Below are positions 6,137-14,177 of a DNA stretch of 18,842 nt, piece after piece (within the stretch, counting starts at the first letter, position 1; each line of letters starts with the position of its first letter). The notes under the pieces were generated by a model, which saw only the letters and a list, made by a program, of their open reading frames with translations, was not told the origin of the DNA and ran no database searches. This DNA is from JASFRS01 sp050114795. GTDB taxonomy: Bacteria; Pseudomonadota; Alphaproteobacteria; Sphingomonadales; CAKZYD01. A program made the translations under genes and the position numbers. The stretch is from contig JASFRS010000029.1 of assembly GCA_050114795.1 (NCBI GenBank), positions 1 to 18,842 on the forward strand, read 5' to 3'.

Positions 6137-8193
6137 TGAGCGATCTGCGCAAGATCATCATCGATGGTGAGGAGCTCGAAGTCCCGGCTGGCATGACGGT
6201 GCTTCAGGCTTGTGAAGAAGCGGGTAAGGAAATTCCCCGGTTCTGCTACCATGAGCGTTTAAGCATTGCCGGCAATTGCCGCATGTGTCTTGTGGAATGG
6301 GTGGGGGCACCTAAGCCACAGGCATCTTGTGCATTGTCCGTTGGTGATTTACGCCCCGACCGCGATGGCACGCCACCGAAAATCCGTACGGATTCAGAAG
6401 TGGTGAAAAAAGCACGCGAAGGGGTGATGGAATTCCTTCTCATCAACCACCCGCTTGATTGTCCGATTTGTGACCAAGGCGGTGAATGTGATCTCCAAGA
6501 CGAAGCCATGGCTTTTGGTCGTGGTGCAACGCGCTATCATGAAAACAAGCGCGCTGTTCAAGAAAAATATATGGGTCCGTTGATTAAAACCGTGATGACC
6601 CGTTGTATTCACTGCACGCGCTGTGTTCGCTTTGCCGAAGAAGTGGCTGGTGTGGAAGAAATCGGCGCAATTTATCGCGGCGAAAATATGCAGATCACCA
6701 GCTATTTAGAAAAAGCTGTTTCCAGTGAGCTGTCAGCCAATGTGATTGATCTTTGCCCTGTGGGCGCGCTGACCTCTAAACCCTATGCGTTTAAAGCACG
6801 ATCCTGGGAACTGCGTAAGACCGAAAGCGTTGATGTGATGGATGCCGTTGGCTCCAATATCCGTGTTGATGCACGCGGTAATGAAGTTATGCGCGTCCTG
6901 CCACGGTTAAACGAAGACATCAATGAAGAATGGATTTCTAATAAAACGCGCTATGCTTGCGACGGCTTAACGAAGCGTCGGTTGGATCGCCCATATGTGA
7001 GAAAACGGGGTAAGCTTAAGGAAGCAAGCTGGGCCGAAGCTTTTGAGGCTATCAAAAAAGGCTTGAAAGGCCTGAAAGGCGAGGAAATCGCGGCCCTGGC
7101 CGGTGATCTCCAAGACGTTGAGAGCATGTTTGCGCTCAAATCTCTTATGAACGCCATGGGTGTGACGAAAACAGAAAGTCGTTTGGATGGTGCGGCTTTA
7201 AACGCAGCGGATCGAGCGTCTTATCTTTTCAATTCCACGATTGCAGGCATTGAAGAGGCAGATTTTTGCCTGTTAATTGGGACAAATCCAAAGCTTGAAG
7301 CAACAATCGTTAATGCGCGCCTGCGTAAGGCCGTTGTGAAAAATGGCTTGAAAGTTGCGCGCATTGGCGACGCGGATGATTTGACCTATCCAGTTGAAGA
7401 ACTTGGAAATGACGCTGCGGTACTTGGCAAAATTGCCTCAGGTAAGCATGACATTGCCAAAGCCTTGAAAGATGCAAAACGTCCAATGGTCATTATTGGC
7501 ACGGGTGCTTTGAGGCGTGAAGATGGTGCGGCCATTTTGGAACACGCAATGAGCCTGGATGTTCAGCGTGATGATTGGAACGGCTTTAACGTGCTTCATA
7601 CGGCGGCAAGTCGTGTGGGTGCGCTTGATCTGGGATTTGTCAGCGACGCGGATGTGAAAGACGCAAAAGCTGTTTATCTCTTGGGTGCTGATGAAATTGA
7701 TACGGACGCATTTAAAGATGCATTTGTAATTTATCAGGGCACTCATGGGGATGAAGGTGTATGTCATGCAGACGTCATCCTACCTGGTGCAGCCTATACA
7801 GAAAAATCTGGTCTTTATGTAAATATGGAAGGCCGCGTGCAATTAGCACCGCGAGCCGTGTTCCCGGTTGGTGATGCGCGTGAAGACTGGACAATCATTC
7901 GGGCCTTGTCCGATGTGTTGGGCCATACACTTCCCTTTGATGATCTTGCAGAATTACGAGCAAAATTAGTGGAAGCACATCCGCATTTTGCCGGCATCGA
8001 TGAAATCACTACGGCAGAATGGAAACCGGTCAAAAAACCGAAGGGTAAAATCGCTGCCGGTGAATTTGCTCCAGTCGTTGAAAATTATTACCTGACCAAC
8101 CCCATTGCACGGGCGAGCGAGACAATGGACGCTTGCGTGCGGGAAATCTTGGGTCAGGGCGAACAAGAAGAGGCAACGGGCACCCATGGATAG
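6136..8193 (+). CDS. nuoG: NADH-quinone oxidoreductase subunit G
   Basis: NuoG (685 aa) is the 75-kDa subunit and carries much of the Fe-S wire. The ferredoxin-like N-terminus holds N1b (C37, C48, C51, C65). Next comes the His-ligated N5 site (H105, C109, C112, C118), then N4 (C157, C160, C163, C207). The cysteines of the additional N7 cluster found in some bacteria are not evident after residue 220. The C-terminal two-thirds is a degenerate molybdopterin-oxidoreductase fold without cofactor residues, as usual. GTG 6133 is an alternative start. ATG 6136 is chosen because it forms a TGATG junction with the preceding mini-ORF. GGAG (6122-6125) lies upstream. The gene overlaps nuoH by 8 bp. Confidence 0.96.
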   Translation: MSDLRKIIIDGEELEVPAGMTVLQACEEAGKEIPRFCYHERLSIAGNCRMCLVEWVGAPKPQASCALSVGDLRPDRDGTPPKIRTDSEVVKKAREGVMEFLLINHPLDCPICDQGGECDLQDEAMAFGRGATRYHENKRAVQEKYMGPLIKTVMTRCIHCTRCVRFAEEVAGVEEIGAIYRGENMQITSYLEKAVSSELSANVIDLCPVGALTSKPYAFKARSWELRKTESVDVMDAVGSNIRVDARGNEVMRVLPRLNEDINEEWISNKTRYACDGLTKRRLDRPYVRKRGKLKEASWAEAFEAIKKGLKGLKGEEIAALAGDLQDVESMFALKSLMNAMGVTKTESRLDGAALNAADRASYLFNSTIAGIEEADFCLLIGTNPKLEATIVNARLRKAVVKNGLKVARIGDADDLTYPVEELGNDAAVLGKIASGKHDIAKALKDAKRPMVIIGTGALRREDGAAILEHAMSLDVQRDDWNGFNVLHTAASRVGALDLGFVSDADVKDAKAVYLLGADEIDTDAFKDAFVIYQGTHGDEGVCHADVILPGAAYTEKSGLYVNMEGRVQLAPRAVFPVGDAREDWTIIRALSDVLGHTLPFDDLAELRAKLVEAHPHFAGIDEITTAEWKPVKKPKGKIAAGEFAPVVENYYLTNPIARASETMDACVREILGQGEQEEATGTHG

Positions 8194-9238
8194 TTATCTT
8201 TTCCAACTCCTGTTCGGCGCTTTGCCAGATGCCGGTCAATATCTGATCTGGCAACTGGTGTTGATACTGGCAATTGTTCTGCCATTGCTGATTGGTGTGG
8301 CTTTTGCGGTTTATGTGGACCGGAAAGTCTGGGCCGCAATGCAAATGCGTCGGGGCCCTAATGTTGTTGGCCCCTTTGGTTTGCTTCAATCTTTTGCCGA
8401 TGGTCTGAAACTGTTCTTAAAAGAGACAATCATCCCCGATGGAGCGAATAAGGGCGTATTCCTTTTAGCCCCGATGATCACATTTACTTTGGCGCTTGTC
8501 GGTTGGGCGGTTATTCCCTTTGGTGCGAAACTGGTATTGGCTGACATCAACGTGGGTGTGCTGTACCTCTTTGCTATTTCAAGCTTAGGCGTCTATGGCA
8601 TCATCATGTCGGGTTGGGCTTCAAATTCGAAATACCCATTCTTGGGTGGACTACGCTCGGCTGCACAGATGGTTTCCTATGAGGTTTCTATCGGCTTTGT
8701 CATTGTGACTGTCCTGCTTTACGCAGGTTCACTGAATTTAAATGCCATTGTTGAAGCACAGCGTGGTGGGTTCTTAGGCATTAATGCCTTCGTGATTTCC
8801 CCGCTTTTGCCGATGGGCATCATTTTCTTCATTTCGGCATTGGCGGAAACCAATCGGCCCCCTTTCGACTTGCCGGAAGCTGAAGCGGAATTGGTTGCTG
8901 GCTATCAGGTTGAATATTCTTCAATGGCCTTCGCGCTCTTCTTCCTGGGCGAATACGCAAATATTCTTCTGATGTGTGCTATGACGTCCATCCTGTTCTT
9001 TGGCGGTTGGTTACCTCCCATTGACTGGGCGCCGCTGTATGCTATTCCGGGTGTATTGTGGTTGCTGTTAAAGATCGTCTTTTTCTTCTTTGTCTTTGCA
9101 TGGGTTAAAGCATCTGTGCCGCGTTATCGTTATGATCAGTTGATGCGTTTGGGTTGGAAAGTCTTCCTGCCTCTCTCGCTTCTGTGGGTCGTTGTAATCG
9201 CAGGCTATTTGTTGGCCTTTGATAAGTTACCAGTGTGA
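8186..9238 (+). CDS. nuoH: NADH-quinone oxidoreductase subunit H
   Basis: NuoH (350 aa) is the membrane subunit that anchors the peripheral arm and lines the quinone entry channel. About eight hydrophobic segments are visible. Conserved loops include VDRKVWAAMQMRRGPN (44-59), GPFGLLQSFADGLKLF (62-77) and the acidic ETNRPPFDLPEAEAELVAGY (221-240), which couples quinone reduction to proton movement. The start ATG lies within the end of nuoG (8-bp overlap). Earlier in-frame codons fall inside nuoG and do not match the family N-terminus. Confidence 0.96.
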   Translation: MDSYLFQLLFGALPDAGQYLIWQLVLILAIVLPLLIGVAFAVYVDRKVWAAMQMRRGPNVVGPFGLLQSFADGLKLFLKETIIPDGANKGVFLLAPMITFTLALVGWAVIPFGAKLVLADINVGVLYLFAISSLGVYGIIMSGWASNSKYPFLGGLRSAAQMVSYEVSIGFVIVTVLLYAGSLNLNAIVEAQRGGFLGINAFVISPLLPMGIIFFISALAETNRPPFDLPEAEAELVAGYQVEYSSMAFALFFLGEYANILLMCAMTSILFFGGWLPPIDWAPLYAIPGVLWLLLKIVFFFFVFAWVKASVPRYRYDQLMRLGWKVFLPLSLLWVVVIAGYLLAFDKLPV

Positions 9239-9248
9239 GGATCAGATA

Positions 9249-9734
9249 ATGGCTATCGCACAAGCTGCTAAATCTCTGCTTCTTTCTGAGTTTGTCTCAG
9301 CAATGGGCCTCACGTTGAAATATTTCTTTCGGCCCAAAGCGACTGTGAACTACCCCTATGAAAAAGGGCCGTTAAGCCCACGTTTCCGCGGGGAACATGC
9401 ATTGCGCCGTTACCCTAATGGGGAAGAACGCTGTATTGCTTGTAAATTATGTGAAGCTATCTGCCCGGCTCTGGCAATCACGATTGAAGCAGAGCCACGC
9501 GAAGATGGGTCACGTCGGACCACCCGCTATGACATCGATATGACGAAATGCATTTATTGCGGTTTCTGTCAGGAGGCTTGCCCGGTTGATGCCATTGTGG
9601 AAGGGCCGAATTTTGAATTTGCCACCGAAACTCGTGAAGAGTTGATGTACAACAAAGAAAAATTGTTGGCGAACGGCGAGCGGTGGGAGCGTGAAATCGC
9701 TCAAAACTTAGAAATTGATGCGCCTTATCGTTAA
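9249..9734 (+). CDS. nuoI: NADH-quinone oxidoreductase subunit I
   Basis: NuoI (161 aa) is the 23-kDa, 8Fe ferredoxin-type subunit carrying clusters N6a and N6b between NuoG and NuoB. Two classic motifs are present: CIACKLCEAICP (C62, C65, C68, C72) and CIYCGFCQEACP (C101, C104, C107, C111). The N-terminal amphipathic helix and the NYPYEKGPLSPRFRGEH stretch (34-50) are characteristic. ATG 9249 is chosen over an in-frame ATG inside nuoH because GAGGA (9237-9241) lies 7 nt upstream and the protein then has the usual length. A 66-nt gap follows before nuoJ, the longest inside the operon. Confidence 0.96.
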   Translation: MAIAQAAKSLLLSEFVSAMGLTLKYFFRPKATVNYPYEKGPLSPRFRGEHALRRYPNGEERCIACKLCEAICPALAITIEAEPREDGSRRTTRYDIDMTKCIYCGFCQEACPVDAIVEGPNFEFATETREELMYNKEKLLANGERWEREIAQNLEIDAPYR

Positions 9735-9783
9735 GGCATAAACAATTGCCCGTGAATAACCGCGGGTGGGATGGAAACTACGC

Positions 9784-9791
9784 AAAGGGGG
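9784..9791 (+). promoter_or_regulatory. Ribosome binding site fixing the nuoJ start
   Basis: AAAGGGGG sits 9 nt before GTG 9801. The alternative ATG 9771 has no suitably spaced purine-rich site, only GGGTGGG immediately against it. This decides in favour of the GTG start for nuoJ. Confidence 0.65.
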
Positions 9792-9800
9792 CGAAAACCC

Positions 9801-10409
9801 GTGTCTGTCGAGGCCTTTGCCTTTTATTTATTCGCATTTGTGACGGTGGCGTCAGCCTTCATGGTGATTGCCGCAAGAAACCCCGTCCATTCTGTGTTGT
9901 TTTTGATCCTGGCCTTTTTCTCATCGGCCGGGCTCTTCGTGCTGATGGGTGCCGAATTTTTGGCGATGATTTTGGTCATTGTCTATGTAGGCGCTGTCGC
10001 GGTGTTGTTCCTTTTTGTCGTCATGATGTTAGACGTCGACTTTGCACGACTTCGTGCAGGGTTCATACGGTATCTGCCATTGGGATTATTGATCGCGGCT
10101 GTGCTGATCGCTGAGCTGGTCATGGTCGCTTTCGCCTGGCAAAGCGGGCCAGATGCAAAAATGGTCGGTGATGCGCCAATTCCTAATGGTGTAAGTAATA
10201 CCGAAGCTTTAGGGCAGATATTATTCACGGATTATATCTACGCCTTCCAAGCGGCCGGCCTCATTCTTTTCGTAGCTATGATTGGCGCTATCGTATTGAC
10301 ACATCGTACTCGTCCGGGTGTGAAGCGCCAGAATATTGGTGCTCAAGTCGCACGCACTCGTGAGGATGCCTATGAAGTCGTTTCCGTTGAAAGCGGGGAA
10401 GGGATCTAA
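9801..10409 (+). CDS. nuoJ: NADH-quinone oxidoreductase subunit J
   Basis: NuoJ (202 aa from GTG) is a membrane-arm subunit next to NuoK and NuoA. Five hydrophobic segments can be seen, including GAEFLAMILVIVYVGAV followed by AVLFLFVVMML, the third helix whose rotation is tied to the coupling cycle in known structures. The N-terminus MSVEAFAFYLFAF lines up with the short start of other alphaproteobacterial NuoJ proteins. The in-frame ATG 9771 would add ten polar residues that do not resemble the family. A strong ribosome binding site supports the GTG. The final 35 residues are polar and variable. nuoK starts 2 nt after the stop. Confidence 0.94.
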   Translation: MSVEAFAFYLFAFVTVASAFMVIAARNPVHSVLFLILAFFSSAGLFVLMGAEFLAMILVIVYVGAVAVLFLFVVMMLDVDFARLRAGFIRYLPLGLLIAAVLIAELVMVAFAWQSGPDAKMVGDAPIPNGVSNTEALGQILFTDYIYAFQAAGLILFVAMIGAIVLTHRTRPGVKRQNIGAQVARTREDAYEVVSVESGEGI

Positions 10410-10411
10410 AG

Positions 10412-10717
10412 ATGATTGGGCTTGAACATTATTTAAGCTTAGCGGCGATCCTTTTCACCTTTGGCGTGCTTGGGATCTTCGTTAATCGAAAGAATGTCAT
10501 CGTTATATTGATGTCAGTTGAGCTGATGCTTCTGGCGGTAAATATCAATCTGGTGGCGTTTTCCACATATTTGCAGGATTTGGTTGGTCAGGTCTTTGCC
10601 ATGTTTGTCTTGACCGTGGCAGCGGGTGAAGCCGCAATCGGGCTGGCTATTTTAGTGATCTATTTCCGAAATCGCGGGTCCATCGCGGTTGAAGACATCG
10701 ATTTGCTTAAAGGTTAA
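10412..10717 (+). CDS. nuoK: NADH-quinone oxidoreductase subunit K
   Basis: This 101-aa, three-helix membrane subunit is related to MrpC and forms part of the E-channel. The two buried glutamates needed for proton transfer are present: E37 in MSVELML and E73 in AAGEAAIGL. Length matches the family almost exactly. GAAGGGA (about 10398-10404) gives a good ribosome binding site about 7 nt before ATG. The stop is followed by a short 11-nt gap to nuoL. Confidence 0.96.
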   Translation: MIGLEHYLSLAAILFTFGVLGIFVNRKNVIVILMSVELMLLAVNINLVAFSTYLQDLVGQVFAMFVLTVAAGEAAIGLAILVIYFRNRGSIAVEDIDLLKG

Positions 10718-10728
10718 GGGGCCAAACA

Positions 10729-12666
10729 TTGTTGTATAAAGCAATCGTCTTCCTGCCCCTCCTGGCTGCAATTGCAGCCGGATTGTTTGGGCGTACATTA
10801 GGTAATCGCGGGTCACAATTGGTGACATCAGGTGCGGTAACGATTTCAGCTATTTTATCACTGATTGCGTTTTCGGAAGTGGCTTTGGGTCACAGCTCGA
10901 CGTCTGTGGCTATCGCTGAGTGGATTGTTTCCGGTAATCTAGAACTGAACTGGGCGCTGAAAATTGATACACTGACGGCAGTGATGCTGGTTGTTGTGAA
11001 CGGTGTTTCAGCTCTCGTTCACTGGTACAGCATTGGCTATATGAGCCATGACCCACATCGTCCGCGCTTCATGGCCTATCTTTCGCTATTCACTTTTGCG
11101 ATGTTGACTTTGGTCACGGCCGACAATTTCGTCCAAATGTTCTTTGGTTGGGAAGGCGTTGGCCTGGCATCCTATTTGCTGATTGGCTTCTGGTATAAAA
11201 AGCCAAGTGCAAATGCTGCGGCCATTAAAGCTTTTGTCGTCAACCGCGTGGGCGACTTTGGGTTCTCACTGGGCATCTTTGCGATCTTCCTCGTTTTTGG
11301 AAGCTTGGATTTTGAAACGGTCTTTAGTGCAGTGCCAAATGCTGAAGGGCAAACCTTCCAATTCTTAGGCATGAAAGTAGACGTTATTACGACCATCGCT
11401 TTACTACTTTTTGTCGGTGCGATGGGTAAATCGGCGCAATTAGGCCTGCATACCTGGCTGCCTGATGCAATGGAAGGTCCGACGCCTGTGTCCGCTTTGA
11501 TCCATGCTGCAACCATGGTGACGGCTGGTGTGTTTATGGTGGCGCGTTGCTCTCCAATCTTCGAATACAGTGAAACAGCTTTGGCGGTGGTTACTGTGGT
11601 TGGCGCGTCTACGGCGTTCTTCGCTGCAACCATTGGCTTGGTACAAAATGACATCAAGCGGGTCATTGCTTATTCCACCTGTTCGCAGCTTGGCTATATG
11701 TTCTTTGCCTTGGGCGTTGGTGCTTATGGGGCAGGGGTATTTCATCTGTTTACTCACGCCTTCTTTAAAGCGCTGTTATTCTTAGGTGCAGGCTCCGTCA
11801 TCCATGCCATGCATGATGAGCAAGACATGCGTTATATGGGCGGTCTGTGGAAGAAAATCCCCTGGACCTTTGGTGTTATGACTATTGGTACTTTGGCGAT
11901 TACCGGTTTCCCATTGCTATCTGGGTATTTCTCAAAAGACATGATTCTTGAGAGCGCCTTTGCGGCACACAGCGGTGTTGGTCAATATGCCTTTCTGCTT
12001 GGTGTGGTTGCAGCTTTCATGACAGCCTTTTACAGTTGGCGTTTGGTCTTCCTGACGTTCTTCGGGGAAAGCCGCGCAGAGGCAGGCGTCTTGGAAAAGG
12101 CACATGAAAGCCCGGCAGTGATGCTCATCCCGCTGTTAATCTTAGCTGCCGGTGCCATATTCGCGGGTGGCCTGTTTTATGAGCACTTTGTCGGTCATGA
12201 TTATGAGACTTTCTGGGGTGAGGCTCTCTTCCTTCGTGGTGAGAACATCATGGAAGAAGCGCATCATGTGCCCGGTTTTGTGAAACTACTCCCGCTGATT
12301 ATGGGCATAGCCGGATTCCTGCTGGCATTTTACGCCTATATCCTGACCAAAGGTCGCTTTGCTGAGGGTATGAAAAAGGGCTTTAGTGGGGTCCACACAT
12401 TTTTGATGAATAAATGGTATTTTGATGAACTGTACGACTTTCTGTTCGTGCGCCCTTCAATCCGCCTTGGCCGCTTGCTTTGGAAACAAGGTGATGGCCG
12501 CGTGATTGATGGATTTGGCCCTGATGGCGTTTCTGCAACGGTTGTGAAAGCCGCTGCGAAAGCGCGCCAGGCTCAAAGTGGGTATCTCTATCATTATGCC
12601 TTTGCGATGTTGATTGGGGTGTTTATCGCCGTGACTTATTACGTGATCTGGGGAGGGCAGGCATAA
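10729..12666 (+). CDS. nuoL: NADH-quinone oxidoreductase subunit L
   Basis: NuoL (645 aa) is the distal antiporter-like proton-pumping subunit, with about 16 membrane helices including the long lateral helix at the C-terminus. Key residues are visible: E142 in FFGWEGVG, K234 in GKSAQLGLHTWLPDAMEGP, and the lysine in FSKDMIL on helix 12. No ATG or GTG lies near the proper N-terminus, so it must start at TTG. AAGGGG (10716-10721) is 7 nt before TTG 10729 and 10 nt before TTG 10732. The latter gives MYKAIVFLPL, closer to the family start. The stop overlaps nuoM by 1 bp (TAATG). Confidence 0.95.
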   Translation: MLYKAIVFLPLLAAIAAGLFGRTLGNRGSQLVTSGAVTISAILSLIAFSEVALGHSSTSVAIAEWIVSGNLELNWALKIDTLTAVMLVVVNGVSALVHWYSIGYMSHDPHRPRFMAYLSLFTFAMLTLVTADNFVQMFFGWEGVGLASYLLIGFWYKKPSANAAAIKAFVVNRVGDFGFSLGIFAIFLVFGSLDFETVFSAVPNAEGQTFQFLGMKVDVITTIALLLFVGAMGKSAQLGLHTWLPDAMEGPTPVSALIHAATMVTAGVFMVARCSPIFEYSETALAVVTVVGASTAFFAATIGLVQNDIKRVIAYSTCSQLGYMFFALGVGAYGAGVFHLFTHAFFKALLFLGAGSVIHAMHDEQDMRYMGGLWKKIPWTFGVMTIGTLAITGFPLLSGYFSKDMILESAFAAHSGVGQYAFLLGVVAAFMTAFYSWRLVFLTFFGESRAEAGVLEKAHESPAVMLIPLLILAAGAIFAGGLFYEHFVGHDYETFWGEALFLRGENIMEEAHHVPGFVKLLPLIMGIAGFLLAFYAYILTKGRFAEGMKKGFSGVHTFLMNKWYFDELYDFLFVRPSIRLGRLLWKQGDGRVIDGFGPDGVSATVVKAAAKARQAQSGYLYHYAFAMLIGVFIAVTYYVIWGGQA

Positions 12667-14177
12667 TGGCGGCGACTATTCCATTTCTGCCCATTCTTCT
12701 GGCCATACCTTTGGCCGGGGCATTGATCATTCTCACCATTCGTGGAGAGGACGATCAATCCAAGTCCAATATTCGGTGGTCAGCCCTTTGGGTCTCACTG
12801 GTCAATTTTGGCGTAGCAATAGGCCTTTGGTTCGCTCACGACCCAAGCGCGGCAGGCTTTCAATTCCTGACGAATTGGGAAGTGTTTGAAGGTTATACCA
12901 TTCGCTTAGGCGTTGATGGGATTGCGATTTTGCTGATCTTGCTTACCGCCTTTTTGATGCCGATTTGTATTCTGGCAAGCTGGGAAGCCATTGATACTCG
13001 CGTGCGTGAGTATATGGTGTCCTTCCTGGTAATGGAAACGTTGATGATTGGCGTGTTTTGTGCGCTTGATATCTTTGTTTTCTACATCTTCTTCGAAGCA
13101 GGTCTGATCCCGATGTTTCTTATTATTGGGATTTGGGGTGGGGCACGTCGCATCTATGCAGCGTTCAAGTTCTTCCTCTATACGCTGCTTGGATCAGTGC
13201 TGATGCTGCTCGCGATCATCTATATGGTGAATACAGCCAATACTGCGGATATTGAGCAGTTGATGGCTTATAGCTTTGATCCACAAGTGCAGATATGGCT
13301 CTGGTTGGCGTTCTTTGCCTCTTTCGCTGTCAAAATGCCGATGTGGCCCGTTCATACATGGTTGCCGGATGCCCACGTTGAGGCACCGACTGCAGGCTCT
13401 GTCATTCTAGCCGGCGTGCTTCTGAAAATGGGTGGTTACGGCTTCATTCGCTTCTCACTGCCGATGTTCCCCAATGCAAGTCATGAGCTGGCCTGGATCA
13501 TCATCGCCTTGTCCTTGATTGCTGTGGTCTACACGTCTCTTGTCGCCTTAGCGCAAGAAGATATGAAAAAGCTGATTGCTTATTCATCCGTTGCACATAT
13601 GGGCTTTGTGACCTTGGGCCTTTTCACCTTTAACCAGCAAGGCATTGAAGGCGCGACTTATCAGATGCTTAGCCACGGTGTTGTTTCCGGTGCGCTCTTC
13701 CTTTGCGTTGGTGTCGTCTATGACCGGATGCACACGCGGATGATCGACCGTTACGGCGGGTTGGTGAACCGCATGCCCAAATATGCGGCAGTGTTCATGC
13801 TGTTCACAATGGCATCTATCGGTTTACCCGGTACATCAGGTTTCGTTGGCGAATTCCTGGTCTTGCTGGGGGCTTATGGCGTCGCGGCTTATATCGCTTT
13901 TATCGCCGCAACAGGTGTGATTTTAGGTGCTGCTTATATGCTTTGGCTGTATCGCCGGGTGGTTTTTGGTGATCTTGTTAAGGAAGAGCTCAAATCCATT
14001 AGAGATATGAACCGTCGTGAAATCTTGATTTTCGCGCCTTTGGTTGTGATCGTCCTTTGGATGGGCTTCTACCCAAGCACTTTCATGGACAGCCTCCATG
14101 CACCAATTGAAAATCTATTATCGCAATTAGAACCCGCCTCAGCCGAGGTCATGATGGGCAAGGAGATGATGCCATGA
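12666..14177 (+). CDS. nuoM: NADH-quinone oxidoreductase subunit M
   Basis: NuoM (503 aa) is the middle antiporter-like proton-pumping subunit, with about 14 membrane helices. E144 in FFEAGLIPMF is the conserved helix-5 glutamate. K223 in AVKMPMWPVHTWLPDAH is the helix-7 lysine, and K254 in LLKMGGYG is also conserved. The histidine and proline pattern of the broken helices is intact. It starts directly on the nuoL stop (TAATG) and ends with an ATGA overlap into nuoN, so L, M and N are probably translated in a coupled way. Confidence 0.96.
   Translation: MAATIPFLPILLAIPLAGALIILTIRGEDDQSKSNIRWSALWVSLVNFGVAIGLWFAHDPSAAGFQFLTNWEVFEGYTIRLGVDGIAILLILLTAFLMPICILASWEAIDTRVREYMVSFLVMETLMIGVFCALDIFVFYIFFEAGLIPMFLIIGIWGGARRIYAAFKFFLYTLLGSVLMLLAIIYMVNTANTADIEQLMAYSFDPQVQIWLWLAFFASFAVKMPMWPVHTWLPDAHVEAPTAGSVILAGVLLKMGGYGFIRFSLPMFPNASHELAWIIIALSLIAVVYTSLVALAQEDMKKLIAYSSVAHMGFVTLGLFTFNQQGIEGATYQMLSHGVVSGALFLCVGVVYDRMHTRMIDRYGGLVNRMPKYAAVFMLFTMASIGLPGTSGFVGEFLVLLGAYGVAAYIAFIAATGVILGAAYMLWLYRRVVFGDLVKEELKSIRDMNRREILIFAPLVVIVLWMGFYPSTFMDSLHAPIENLLSQLEPASAEVMMGKEMMP

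Noticed and set aside
6136..8193. NuoG as a functional molybdenum enzyme, because its C-terminal part has a molybdopterin-oxidoreductase fold.
   Set aside because: This domain is a known vestige in complex I, and the surrounding genes form a standard complete nuo set.
11172..11666. Long open frames on the minus strand, such as this one inside nuoL and another inside nuoF (5327-5818).
   Set aside because: They lie wholly opposite conserved complex I codons, have no family motifs, and are explained by codon bias of the sense strand.
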